From assembly GCA_038227745.1 (NCBI GenBank), contig JBBRPS010000051.1, forward strand, positions 1 through 22,457: a stretch of 22,457 nucleotides of DNA. The letters are read 5' to 3'. This stretch comes from DASPXY01 sp038227745 (GTDB lineage Bacteria > Planctomycetota > Planctomycetia > Gemmatales > Gemmataceae). Of the stretch, positions 13,631 through 20,940 are shown one piece after another. Within the stretch, counting starts at the first letter, position 1; each line of letters starts with the position of its first letter. The position numbers and the translations under genes were made by a program. The notes beneath the pieces were generated by a model. That model saw nothing but the letters and a program-made list of their open reading frames with translations. It made no database searches and was not told the DNA's origin.

Positions 13631-13646
13631 AGGCGCCCGGGCGCCT
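13631..13646. repeat. Perfect 16-bp palindrome upstream of the nucleotidyltransferase gene
   Basis: AGGCGCCCGGGCGCCT reads the same on both strands and lies about 50 bases upstream of the nucleotidyltransferase start. It could be a dimeric regulator site; in DNA this GC-rich, a chance origin is also possible. Confidence 0.45.
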
Positions 13647-13757
13647 TCCCCGCGGCCGGTTAGTTGTCGAACCGTCCCGAAATGGCCGGGATCAAATGGG
13701 AGGCAAAATGTATGCCGTCGGGTACGCCTTTTGCCGTGCGTGTAGCAGAGCCTGTAC

Positions 13758-13815
13758 TGTGGGTCAGGACTCCGATCCTGACAGGTCGATGTCAGGATCG
13801 GAGTCCTGACCCACA
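13758..13815. repeat. Perfect 25-bp inverted repeat with 8-base loop
   Basis: Bases 13758-13782 are exactly complementary in reverse to 13791-13815, with eight bases (13783-13790) between. The arm carries GGGTCAGGACTCCGATCCTG. It fills most of the gap between the divergent nucleotidyltransferase and metallophosphoesterase genes and ends 35 bases before the latter's start, so it would be in its 5' leader if transcription starts upstream. It resembles a dispersed palindromic (REP or MITE-like) element. Confidence 0.85.
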
Positions 13816-13850
13816 ACCCCGCACCGTGGCGAGAGAGGGAGAGGGAAACC

Positions 13851-14615
13851 ATGTCCACAACTGAGACGCGAGTGCGCGTGGCGGCGCTGGCGGACATTCA
13901 TTTCGGCAAGGCGTCGCACGGCACCTGTGAGGCCCTGTTCCGCCGCATCAGCGAGAGCGCCGACGTCCTGCTGCTGTGCGGCGACCTGACGGACCACGGC
14001 CAGCCCGAGGAGGCGCAGGGTCTGGTGCGTGAGTTGAGCGGGGTGTTGAAGATCCCCGCCCTGGCGGTGCTGGGCAACCACGACTGGCACTCGGGCAAGC
14101 AGGTGGAGGTCGAGCACATCCTGGAGGAGGCGGGGATCCGCGTGCTGGACGGCGACGACTGCGAGGTGTGCGGCGTCGGCTTCGCGGGCGTCAAGGGGTT
14201 CGGCGGCGGCTTCGGCCGGCACACCCTGGAAGCCTGGGGCGAGGACTGCATCAAGCGCTTCGTGTACGAGGCGGTCGAGGAGACGCTGAAGCTCGAGAAA
14301 GCGCTGGCCCGGCTAAGCACTCCGCAGCGGATCGTTTTACTGCACTATGCGCCGATCCAGGCGACGGTCGAGGGGGAGCCACCGGCGATCTTTCCGTTTC
14401 TAGGGTCGAGCCGGCTGGAGGAACCGCTGAATCGCTACCCGGTGACGGCGGTCTTCCACGGCCACGCCCACCACGGCAGCCCCGAGGGCCGGACGAAGGA
14501 CGGCGTGCCGGTCTACAACGTCGCGTACAAGGTATTGCGGCAGGCGTTCGGTGAGGAGAAACCGCCTTTTCGGGTCCTGGAAGTGCCGCTGGCGGCGGCG
14601 ACGGGGGTGGGCTAA
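13851..14615 (+). CDS. Calcineurin-like metallophosphoesterase
   Basis: A 254-residue cytoplasmic metallophosphoesterase with the complete motif set for the two-metal site: LADIHFG (13-19, DxH at Asp15/His17), LLCGDLTDHG (41-50, GD), VLGNHDWH (73-80, GNHD), LLHYAP (163-168, His165) and FHGHAHHG (202-209, GHxH). These enzymes hydrolyse phosphomono- or diesters. Substrates range over nucleotides, cyclic nucleotides and proteins, and nothing here narrows it. The start is preceded by a GAGAGGGAGAGGG stretch. The neighbouring PilZ operon makes a cyclic-dinucleotide link tempting, but the genes are on opposite strands and the protein lacks a specific diagnostic feature. Confidence 0.88.
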   Translation: MSTTETRVRVAALADIHFGKASHGTCEALFRRISESADVLLLCGDLTDHGQPEEAQGLVRELSGVLKIPALAVLGNHDWHSGKQVEVEHILEEAGIRVLDGDDCEVCGVGFAGVKGFGGGFGRHTLEAWGEDCIKRFVYEAVEETLKLEKALARLSTPQRIVLLHYAPIQATVEGEPPAIFPFLGSSRLEEPLNRYPVTAVFHGHAHHGSPEGRTKDGVPVYNVAYKVLRQAFGEEKPPFRVLEVPLAAATGVG

Positions 14616-14633
14616 ACGGCGAAGGCTGGCGGC

Positions 14634-14999
14634 TCAGAGGAGTGCCTCGAGTTCTTCGGCGGTCAGCCGGGTGTCCAGCCGGCAGCCCACGACGTACTCG
14701 CCGCCCGGCTCGCGCGTGGCGTGGACGACGCCGGCCGACAGTTCGTGGACCTTCTCGCTGCCGGTCGCCTTGAGGCGGATGACGACGTGCTGGCCGGGCG
14801 CCAGCGGGCGGCCGAGGAGCAGGCCGACGCCGCCGAGGGACAGGTCGAGCACCCAGGCCCGCTGCATCTCCAGCTTCTCGGCCAGGACCACCCGCCCGGG
14901 CGTCGCCGGCGCGCAGTGGTAGCGCACCGTGGCGCGGCGGTTAGATGAAACCTTCTCCGGGGCCGGGCTCTCCTGCAGCGGCACGTGACGGAATGACAT
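14634..14999 (-). CDS. Single-domain PilZ protein (predicted cyclic-di-GMP receptor)
   Basis: A 121-residue protein made of one PilZ domain. The cyclic-di-GMP-binding RxxxR motif is Arg22-ATV-Arg26 and the second motif is D52-L-S54-LG-G57, both intact. The domain ends with VVGCRLDTRLTAEELEALL. The start at 14999 is supported by TTGGAGAAGAG just upstream; a longer start 27 bases earlier has none. It lies 59 bases downstream of the tandem-PilZ gene on the same strand and is probably in the same operon. PilZ proteins change shape on binding cyclic-di-GMP and control motility, exopolysaccharide export or transcription. Confidence 0.85.
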   Translation of the reverse strand: MSFRHVPLQESPAPEKVSSNRRATVRYHCAPATPGRVVLAEKLEMQRAWVLDLSLGGVGLLLGRPLAPGQHVVIRLKATGSEKVHELSAGVVHATREPGGEYVVGCRLDTRLTAEELEALL

Positions 15000-15058
15000 G
15001 CTCTTCTCCAACGCTGTGGTCGCCATTGACGCGGATCCCGGGGGGCGGGCCGGGGCGC

Positions 15059-15790
15059 TCACAGCAGGGCCTTCAGATCCTCCTCGCTCAGGGACCGGAT
15101 AAAGTTGCAACCCAGGGCCCACTCGCCGTCCGGCCGGGCCGTGACGTGGACGACGCAGGCGAGCATGGTCCGCGTGAACTCCCCCTTCGCCGCCCGCAGT
15201 TCCACACTGAGCAGGGCGCCGTTATCGATCCCTTCCGCGGTGAGCAGCCCGCCGCCGCTGGCCGACAGGTTGAGCACGCCGGCCGGCTTCCGGCCCGCGC
15301 CCTCCGCCGCCACCTGCTGGTAGACGGCCTTGACGTCGCAGGGGAAACGCATCCACGTGCGCTGGTCCGAGGGCGGGTGGCGGACGCGGTGGGCGCCGAA
15401 CGCCTGCAGGTCCTCCTCGCTCAGCTCGCGCGAGAAGGTGCAGCCGACCACCCACTCGCCGTTGGCGCCCGGAGTGACGTGGACCACGCACGCCAGCACG
15501 TTGCAGCGCGACGCTTCCGTGGCGCCGGGCAGTTCGACGCTCAGCATGTCCCCTTCCGCAAAGGCGCGGTCCACCGCCAGGCTGACCCCGCCCAGGGAGA
15601 TGTTGCGCACCCGGGCGGACAGCCGCTCGACGGTCCCTGGCGCGGCCGGCTGGTAGGTCGTCTCCAGGTCGGCGGGGTAGCGGATCCAGATGCGGCGTTC
15701 CTCCTCCGCCTGGGCAACGGACGAGGAGGCGTCGGTGCGGGGGTGTCGCCCGAGCAACCGCTTCCAGAACGAGACCGTGCGCTCAAACAT
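15059..15790 (-). CDS. Tandem PilZ-domain protein (two predicted cyclic-di-GMP-binding units)
   Basis: A 243-residue protein with a short basic N-terminus (FWKRLLGRHPR) and two PilZ domains. Domain 1 (about 31-130) has Arg33-IWI-Arg37 and N63-I-S65-LG-G68. Domain 2 (about 142-243) has Arg144-TWM-Arg148 and N174-L-S176-AS-G179. Both keep the RxxxR and (D/N)xSxxG ligand motifs, so both may bind. Each ends with the same type of segment (GCTFSRELSEEDLQA; GCNFIRSLSEEDLKALL), also present in the single-domain neighbour, so the three units arose by duplication. The ATG at 15790 follows a GTGAGG. It could act as a two-site sensor for the second messenger, with the single-domain protein as partner. 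Confidence 0.87.
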   Translation of the reverse strand: MFERTVSFWKRLLGRHPRTDASSSVAQAEEERRIWIRYPADLETTYQPAAPGTVERLSARVRNISLGGVSLAVDRAFAEGDMLSVELPGATEASRCNVLACVVHVTPGANGEWVVGCTFSRELSEEDLQAFGAHRVRHPPSDQRTWMRFPCDVKAVYQQVAAEGAGRKPAGVLNLSASGGGLLTAEGIDNGALLSVELRAAKGEFTRTMLACVVHVTARPDGEWALGCNFIRSLSEEDLKALL

Positions 15791-15905
15791 GCTGACCTCA
15801 CGACAGGCGGGCAGGGCGGCGCCGCGGCTCTCGGCCCCGCGAGAAGTCCGCCCGTTCGTTGTCCCGGGAATCGTTTGCGCCGCCGGCGCGTTCGCCGGAC
15901 GCTGA

Positions 15906-15914
15906 AGTATAGCA
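15906..15914 (-). promoter_or_regulatory. Extended -10 promoter of the PilZ operon
   Basis: On the minus strand the sequence reads TGCTATACT, an extended -10 (TGn followed by TATACT, five of six consensus bases), about 115 bases before the tandem-PilZ start. No convincing -35 is present, which extended -10 promoters can tolerate. Confidence 0.45.
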
Positions 15915-16037
15915 CACGAGTCGCGGCGCCTGGCGGCGCCGGCCGGATTGTCTGCCCGGGCCTTCCGTCCCCAAGATGAGGCCCGTGCGCCGAGCCCAGC
16001 GGTATCACCGGGGCCGGCCACAAATCCGCGCGGGTGA

Positions 16038-16066
16038 TTGCCGCAGGCGCCGCCCGGTGCTATTCT
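16038..16066 (+). promoter_or_regulatory. Promoter of the DUF1080 gene
   Basis: TTGCCG (16038-16043) and TATTCT (16061-16066) are spaced by 17 bases and lie about 55 bases before the ATG. Each matches the consensus at four of six positions. Confidence 0.42.
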
Positions 16067-16121
16067 GCGCCCTCATGCAGAGGTAACAGAACCGCCCGCG
16101 AAACACCGTGAGGGACACCGT

Positions 16122-16889
16122 ATGCACCGTCTCGTGGTCCGCGCTCCAATCGCCATCGCCGCCGCCGTCCTGGGGCTCCTCGCCCTGTCCGCGCCGCTGC
16201 CGGCCGGCAAGGACGACCCCAAACCCAAGAAGGAGACCAAGAAGGAAGGCAAGAGCGACACCGCCAAGGGGAAGTCCACGGCCCCCGAGGTCCCGCCCAT
16301 GCAGGGCGTCTCGGAAGTGATCCGCCTCTTCAACGGCAAGGACCTGGAAGGCTGGGAGGGGCACAAGGAACTGTGGTCGGTCAAGGACGGCGCGATCGTG
16401 GCGAAGAACACGGAGCCGATCAAGGTGAGCACGTACCTGCAGACGAAGCGGAAGTTCCGTGACTTCCGGCTCACGGCGAACGTGAAGCTGGTCCAGTCGG
16501 AGATGCACTCGGGCATCGCCTTCTGGGGGCGCAAGGCGCCGGACAAGGGCGACCCGTACACCTACGCCGGCCACCTGGTCATGTTCCCGTCGGGCTGGGG
16601 CATGTACGACCTGTTTGGCCGCAACGGCCTGCCGGTGGACGGCGGCCCGGCGAAGAAGGTCGGCAAGCAGCACGACTGGAACTACCTGGAGATCCTCGCG
16701 CAGGGCAACCGGGTGCGCGTGGCGGTGAACGGCACGCTGGTCGTCGATTGGCGCGACCCCGAGCCGAAGCGCATCCTGGACGGCCCGATCGGCCTGCAAC
16801 TCCATTCCAACGGTGTGCCGCAGGAGATCCACTTCAAGGACCTGATGCTGACGACGTTCCCGCAGGCGCAGATGATTACGGTGAAGTAG
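16122..16889 (+). CDS. Secreted DUF1080 protein (3-keto-disaccharide hydrolase-like)
   Basis: A 255-residue exported protein. Residues 1 to about 28 are a signal peptide with a long hydrophobic core, and about 30-51 form a Lys-rich linker. The DUF1080 concanavalin-like beta-sandwich starts at EVIRLFNGKDLEGWEG (65-80) and continues with LWSVKDGAIVAKN, FRDFRLTANVKL, SGIAFWGRK, VRVAVNGTLVVDWRDPEP and GPIGLQLHSNGVPQEIHFKD. Some DUF1080 members hydrolyse 3-keto-disaccharides; the family is greatly expanded in planctomycetes, often for carbohydrate breakdown. The ATG at 16122 has GAGGGA upstream. It is a single gene converging with the cytochrome gene. Catalytic activity of this copy is inference. 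Confidence 0.88.
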   Translation: MHRLVVRAPIAIAAAVLGLLALSAPLPAGKDDPKPKKETKKEGKSDTAKGKSTAPEVPPMQGVSEVIRLFNGKDLEGWEGHKELWSVKDGAIVAKNTEPIKVSTYLQTKRKFRDFRLTANVKLVQSEMHSGIAFWGRKAPDKGDPYTYAGHLVMFPSGWGMYDLFGRNGLPVDGGPAKKVGKQHDWNYLEILAQGNRVRVAVNGTLVVDWRDPEPKRILDGPIGLQLHSNGVPQEIHFKDLMLTTFPQAQMITVK

Positions 16890-16931
16890 CCCTCGGGCTT
16901 CGTCCGCAGTCCCTGGCAGGGCGCCCGCTTG

Positions 16932-17011
16932 GGCGAGCGGCAGGTGCTGGTTTCCCCCCTCTCCCCTGTACGCGGGGGAGAGGGAAGGGACATCAACTCC
17001 TGCCGCTCGCC
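16932..17011. repeat. Nested palindrome between convergent genes, possible bidirectional terminator
   Basis: The outer arms GGCGAGCGGCAGG (16932-16944) and its exact reverse complement (16999-17011) enclose a second inverted repeat, CCCTCTCCCC (16957-16966) with GGGGAGAGGG (16975-16984). It lies in the gap where the DUF1080 and cytochrome genes meet tail-to-tail, so transcripts from both sides would fold into a strong stem. There is no T-tract. The inner CCCTCTCCCC...GGGGAGAGGG motif looks like a dispersed palindromic element placed inside the outer one. Confidence 0.7.
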
Positions 17012-17035
17012 TAAAAGGGGCTCCGGGGACCGTTC

Positions 17036-18820
17036 TCACAGACTTCCCAGGAAATGGAGCAGGTCGCGCACTTCCTCGTCGGTCAGCTTGCCGGAGAGCT
17101 GATGGCCGTGCCGCGTGAAAACCTCCGCCAGAGTGAGGGCGCGGTTGTCGTGGAAGTACGGCCCGGCCTGGCTGACGCCGCGTAGGGAGGGCGGGTTGAA
17201 GTGCGTCCCGCCCGCCTCGTCGCGCAGCCCGACGTCGTAGGCCTTCGGCGAGGTGTAGGTGGGCGGCGCGTGGCAGGTGGCGCACTTCTGCCGGGCGAAG
17301 ACCTTGCGGCCGCGCTTCCATGACGTCTCATCGACCGTCCCCCGCGCCTTCAGGAGCGAGGGCGGCGGCGCCAGGGTCCGCAGGTACGCCGTCAGGTCGC
17401 GGACGCGCTCCGCCGGCGGCGCCGGGCCTTGCATGGTACTCTTCAGGGACGTCCGGACCTGCGTCTCCAGGTCGGCCATCTTCCCGTCCCACGCCCACGG
17501 ACCCGTATCCTTGACGCCCAGCAGCGACAGCACGCGCTTCGGTGTGCCGAAGGAGCCGTCGGTGAAGTTGTCGTTGAGGCGGCCGTTGGTGTGGCCGTCG
17601 GGGTGGCAACTGTGGCAGCTGAACCAGGCGTCGTGCGCGAGGCGGGCGTCGGAGAACAGCACCTCGCCGCGCTCTTCCGCCCGCAGCTCGTGTGCCGGCC
17701 CCAGGCGCACCTCGGCGACGACTTTCGGGCCCTGGAGATCGACCACGGAAATGGAGTCGCCGAACGTGTTGGCCACGTAAGCACGCCGGGCGGCCGCGTC
17801 CACCGCCAGGGCAGTCGGCCGGCTGCCGACGGCGAGGCGCGTCCAGATGACCTCCCCCGGCTTGCCGACCGCCAGCTCGTTCACGCCCGCCAGGGTGACG
17901 AGGGTCTGGCCGTCATAACTCTCGGCCACTTCCGTGGGATCGCCGGCCCCGCGCTCCACGTCGCCCAGCGAGTACAGCCCGTCGTTGCGCAGGACGTCGG
18001 CGCGCGGGTCGAGGATGCCGTCGAGGGACAGGCGGCGCACGTTGTTGGTGATGAGGTTGCCCGTGGTGATATCGCCGGTGGTGGTGCGGCCCTGGCTGTT
18101 GAGCGTCTGGTGCGTGAGCCACAGCGCCTTCCGCTTCCCGTCCAGCGCCAGGCCGCGGATGTTGCTGACGGCGAGGTGTCGTACGGATTCGATCTGCTTG
18201 CGGTGCAGATCCACCACGGCGAGTTGACCGCCGAAGGCGTCCGCGACGATCAGCCGCCCGCCCCCCGGAGCGAGGAGCTGCCGGCGCGGGGCGAAGGGAA
18301 GGTCGAGGACGGCAGTGACAGGCCCCTGCCGGTCGGACGGTTTCGCGGTGGCGGCGAGGTCGAGGATCATCAGGCGGCGCGGCCAGAGAAGAGCGACCGT
18401 GGCGAGGCTGCCGTCGTCGGTGACGCGAACACTCACCGGGGTAACGCCGACTTTCATGCGCCGCACCTCACGCAGCGCGTCCTGCCGTCGCGCCAGCAAC
18501 ACGACCTCGCCGGCCTCCTCGTCGGTGACCAGGACGAGTTCGCCATCGCGCGCGGCAGCGATGTCGGAGAGCCGGCGGCCGACGCGCGTCTCCGCCACCA
18601 CGCGGCGCCCCTGCGTGTCGAGGATGGCGACAGTGCCGCTGTCTCGGTTGGCGACGAGCAGCCTCTTGCCGCCGTCCACGAGCACCAGGGCGACGGGGCG
18701 GCGCAGGCGGATACCGGGTGGTTCTTTCTCGCGCGGCGCGTTGTCGGCCTGTCCGAGGAGGATCCACGGCAGCGCCAGGATACCCGAGGCGACGAGGAGA
18801 AGGCGGATCGTCTGCGGCAT
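17036..18820 (-). CDS. Exported beta-propeller / di-heme cytochrome c protein (MauG/CcpA-like)
   Basis: A 594-residue protein. A signal peptide (about 1-24) is followed by a YVTN-type beta-propeller (about 36-375; blades such as RLLVANRDSGTVAILD, RLIVADAFGGQLAVVDL and RAYVANTFGDSISVVDL). The C-terminal part is a cytochrome c peroxidase-like region with two heme-binding motifs, CHSCH at 402-406 and CATCH at 513-517. The segment TSLKSTMQG (458-466) may hold a Met ligand. The fold combination is common in planctomycetes. It likely acts in the periplasm as a peroxidase or in electron transfer, with the propeller as a docking surface. The start has GGGAG upstream. No electron-transfer partner is adjacent. 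Confidence 0.87.
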   Translation of the reverse strand: MPQTIRLLLVASGILALPWILLGQADNAPREKEPPGIRLRRPVALVLVDGGKRLLVANRDSGTVAILDTQGRRVVAETRVGRRLSDIAAARDGELVLVTDEEAGEVVLLARRQDALREVRRMKVGVTPVSVRVTDDGSLATVALLWPRRLMILDLAATAKPSDRQGPVTAVLDLPFAPRRQLLAPGGGRLIVADAFGGQLAVVDLHRKQIESVRHLAVSNIRGLALDGKRKALWLTHQTLNSQGRTTTGDITTGNLITNNVRRLSLDGILDPRADVLRNDGLYSLGDVERGAGDPTEVAESYDGQTLVTLAGVNELAVGKPGEVIWTRLAVGSRPTALAVDAAARRAYVANTFGDSISVVDLQGPKVVAEVRLGPAHELRAEERGEVLFSDARLAHDAWFSCHSCHPDGHTNGRLNDNFTDGSFGTPKRVLSLLGVKDTGPWAWDGKMADLETQVRTSLKSTMQGPAPPAERVRDLTAYLRTLAPPPSLLKARGTVDETSWKRGRKVFARQKCATCHAPPTYTSPKAYDVGLRDEAGGTHFNPPSLRGVSQAGPYFHDNRALTLAEVFTRHGHQLSGKLTDEEVRDLLHFLGSL

Positions 18821-18941
18821 GGCGGGTCGCTCCCGAACGCGCTGTTGTCACCCCGGAGTGGTATACACGTACTCGGGGTGGGTGTCCGGCAGCCGGGAGT
18901 CTATAGCGGGAGGGGAGCGGGTATCGGCCGGGCGATCTGTC

Positions 18942-18993
18942 CTCAGGCGAGCGCGAGGAGCCCGCGCTCGCCCGAGGCTCGCGGCTAAACGAG
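18942..18993. repeat. Partial copy of the GTTTAGCCGCGAGC palindromic element
   Basis: A hairpin (18942-18955 with 18963-18976, one mismatch in 14) is followed by GCTCGCGGCTAAACGAG (18977-18993), identical to 21016-21032. The hairpin core GGCGAGCGCG...CGCGCTCGCC also matches the inner palindrome at 20991-21015, so this is homologous to the right half of the large element. It supplies the stop codon of the VRR-NUC gene. Confidence 0.7.
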
Positions 18994-19350
18994 GTGCGGC
19001 GACAGCTGTTCCTCCAACTCGCGCACCGAGCGGACGCAGAACGCGACCCCGCCGCGCCGCGTCACCTCTTCGAGGAACCACTCCTGATCCGGGGACAGGC
19101 TACCTCTCCCCCCCTTGCACTCGACGGCGAGGAAAACGCCCTGCAGCGACGGCCGCCCCTCATGGCAGGACTTCCGCGGCAGAATGCCGAGGATGTCGGC
19201 AACCCCCTTCAACCCTCGGAACGAACGGAAACATTTCCGCGACGGATCGAAGATGCCCGTGTTGTTGCTGCGCCAGGCGAGCACGCCCTTGAGGCGCAGG
19301 TAATCGAGGCAGGCGGTCAGGACGTCGGCTTCTTTCAACGAGACGCGCAT
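18985..19350 (-). CDS. Stand-alone VRR-NUC domain nuclease
   Basis: A 121-residue protein consisting only of a VRR-NUC (PD-(D/E)xK-type) nuclease domain. It has an N-terminal helix with LTACLDYLRLKGVLAWRSNN (11-30), then GLKGVADILGIL (46-57, metal ligand Asp52), FLAVECKGGRGSLSPDQEWF (73-92, Glu77-x-Lys79 with Gln89) and VAFCVRSVRELEEQL. Stand-alone copies occur mostly in phages, where they are thought to cut branched or replication DNA; related domains are in eukaryotic FAN1. The ATG at 19350 has a strong GGAGGG. The neighbours are ordinary chromosomal genes and no other phage gene is near, so it may be a prophage remnant or a domesticated nuclease. The TAG stop is part of a palindromic repeat. 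Confidence 0.85.
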   Translation of the reverse strand: MRVSLKEADVLTACLDYLRLKGVLAWRSNNTGIFDPSRKCFRSFRGLKGVADILGILPRKSCHEGRPSLQGVFLAVECKGGRGSLSPDQEWFLEEVTRRGGVAFCVRSVRELEEQLSPHLV

Positions 19351-19653
19351 GGCTCCCTCCGGTGAACGTGTGTACGCTACGGAGTTTCGGCCGGCGCGCC
19401 GCGAGAGCTTCAGTCGAAATGAGGGAATCGCATTTCGCAAGCGCTTGACGTGAGTCATTCCCTCCCCTAAATTCATACGGATTCCGCTGCTTTCACCCGA
19501 GGGGAACAGCGGTTCGGGGATTTTCCGCATTTTCTGACAACTTTTACCGACTGGCGCAGTTTCCAGGGGAAGACCTCGTCGGGGAGACCATGCCCATGCC
19601 ACTCCCGGTCCGTGGCGGGGCTTACCGAGATGATCCGCAAAGGAGATCCGCTC
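19351..19653. other. Divergent intergenic region, VRR-NUC / secreted-protein gene
   Basis: These 303 bases contain no convincing gene. They are lower in GC than the surroundings around 19410-19560 and contain the promoter pair and short inverted repeat at 19421-19473. Confidence 0.55.
19421..19473 (+). promoter_or_regulatory. Promoter with overlapping inverted repeat, upstream of the secreted-protein gene
   Basis: TTGACG (19445-19450) is followed after 17 bases by TAAATT (19468-19473), a good sigma70-type pair. An inverted repeat, GAGGGAAT (19421-19428) and ATTCCCTC (19457-19464), brackets the -35, with its right arm inside the spacer. That is a typical placement for a repressor site. Confidence 0.48.
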
Positions 19654-20910
19654 ATGCAGAAGCCCACTCGGGCGCCAGCCCTCGCGCTGGCCGCCCTGGC
19701 CGTCGTCCTGCCCCTCGCCGTTGCGGGCGGGGGCGGCACACCCATCGACCCGACGCCCATCGTCGCCTACCGCTACGGCCCGAAAATGACCTTCGGCGTG
19801 TCCGTCCTCAAGACGCCGCAAGGGAAGCCGGTCAAGAAGCTGCTCACGTACGCCGACGATGGCAACACCAACAGCACCATGGTACGCATCGGCGGCAAGG
19901 ACGAGGTGTTCGGCGGGCCGGGCGGCAAGTGGGTCGAGAAGGGCGGCAAGATACCGGCCAAGAAGGTCGGGGCGGCCGGCACGCGCTCGGTCTGGGCGAG
20001 CGGCTCGATCCACGTCACGCAGATCCTGCGCATCCTGCCCAGCCAGGCCCACGAGGTCGGCGGCAGCCCCAAGCGGTTCTTCGACACCGTGCGCGTGCAT
20101 TACATCCTGGAGAACAAGGGGGCCAAGCCGCGCAAGGCCGCGCTGCGCGTCATGCTGGACACGCTCATCGGCGGCAACGACGGCGTCCCGTTCACGGTCC
20201 CCGGCCAGCCGGGCCTGGTCACCGTCGGCAACTTCGCGCCCGCCGCCGACGTGCCCGACTTCATCGAGGCCCTGGAGCGCTCGGACCTCGATAACCCGGG
20301 CACGGTGGCGCACCTCACGCTCAAGATGGGCGGCAACTTCGAGCCGCCCGGCCGGGTGAGCCTGACCGCCTGGGTGAGCAACCCGGGCTGGGAAGTGCCC
20401 GTGCGCGAGATCGGCCAGGACTCCGCGGTGGTCATGTACTGGGCCGAGAAGAACCTCAAGCCCGGCGAGAAGCGGCACCTGGGCTTCGCGTACGGCCTGG
20501 GGGGGATCACCAGCAAGAAGGGCTCGCCCCTCGGCGTGACGGTGGGCGGGGCCTTCGAGCAGGGCACGCAGCTCACGGTGACGGCCTACGTCCACGGCGC
20601 GAAGAAGGGCCAGACGGTGGAGTTGACTCTGCCGAACGGTCTGGAGCTGATTCAGGGGCAGGCGAAGGTGAACGTCCCGCCCCCGCCCCCCGGGAAGAAG
20701 ATGAGCATCGTGACCTGGAAGGCGCGGGCCCAGAAGATCGGGCAGTACACGCTGCGCGTCCAGTCCAGCACCGGCCCGACGCTGACGCGCATCATCACCA
20801 TCACGGAGCGACAGAAGGGCTCGGCGGCCGCCCCGTTCGAGCGCCTCCCGGTGGCGGGACTTGAGCCGCCAGCCCTGCTGTCAGCGCCGCGGACGGGCTT
20901 CGCCTTCTGA
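19654..20910 (+). CDS. Secreted protein of unknown function, possible multi-domain beta-sandwich
   Basis: A 418-residue protein with a clear signal peptide (about 1-24, AAL/VVLPLAVA core). I recognise no named domain. The N-terminal half reads as a beta-rich domain with the repeated feature of a dominant, symmetric arrangement (VRVHYILENKGAKPRKAALR, then VMLDTLIGGNDG). The C-terminal part resembles an immunoglobulin-like or CARDB-like sandwich (QLTVTAYVHGAKKGQTVELT ... YTLRVQSSTGPTLTRIITI). An exposed structural or adhesive surface protein is a possible inference. The ATG at 19654 follows AAAGGAG eight bases upstream and is downstream of a good promoter. It is a single gene; a pair of palindromes follows its stop. 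Confidence 0.75.
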   Translation: MQKPTRAPALALAALAVVLPLAVAGGGGTPIDPTPIVAYRYGPKMTFGVSVLKTPQGKPVKKLLTYADDGNTNSTMVRIGGKDEVFGGPGGKWVEKGGKIPAKKVGAAGTRSVWASGSIHVTQILRILPSQAHEVGGSPKRFFDTVRVHYILENKGAKPRKAALRVMLDTLIGGNDGVPFTVPGQPGLVTVGNFAPAADVPDFIEALERSDLDNPGTVAHLTLKMGGNFEPPGRVSLTAWVSNPGWEVPVREIGQDSAVVMYWAEKNLKPGEKRHLGFAYGLGGITSKKGSPLGVTVGGAFEQGTQLTVTAYVHGAKKGQTVELTLPNGLELIQGQAKVNVPPPPPGKKMSIVTWKARAQKIGQYTLRVQSSTGPTLTRIITITERQKGSAAAPFERLPVAGLEPPALLSAPRTGFAF

Positions 20911-20940
20911 GGCCGCCCGGATACGAAGACCGCGTAAGCT

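Larger units (their letters stand above)
15791..16121. other. Divergent intergenic region, PilZ operon / DUF1080 gene
   Basis: I find no gene in these 331 bases. The region carries an outward promoter for each side (15906-15914 minus and 16038-16066 plus) and several short GC-rich palindromes (for example around ggcgccgg), as expected of a divergent control region. Confidence 0.6.

Noticed and set aside
12771..13850. Toxin-antitoxin system built on the nucleotidyltransferase-like gene
   Set aside because: No small antitoxin-like gene is adjacent on the same strand, and the divergent neighbour is a complete metallophosphoesterase.
17429..18988. Plus-strand frame of 519 codons opposite the cytochrome/propeller gene
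   Set aside because: No domain and biased composition; the minus strand has two heme motifs, propeller blades and a signal peptide.
19005..20595. Long minus-strand frame running through the secreted-protein gene into VRR-NUC
   Set aside because: Only the last 121 codons have domain character, and a strong GGAGGG precedes their ATG; the rest is a shadow of the plus-strand gene.
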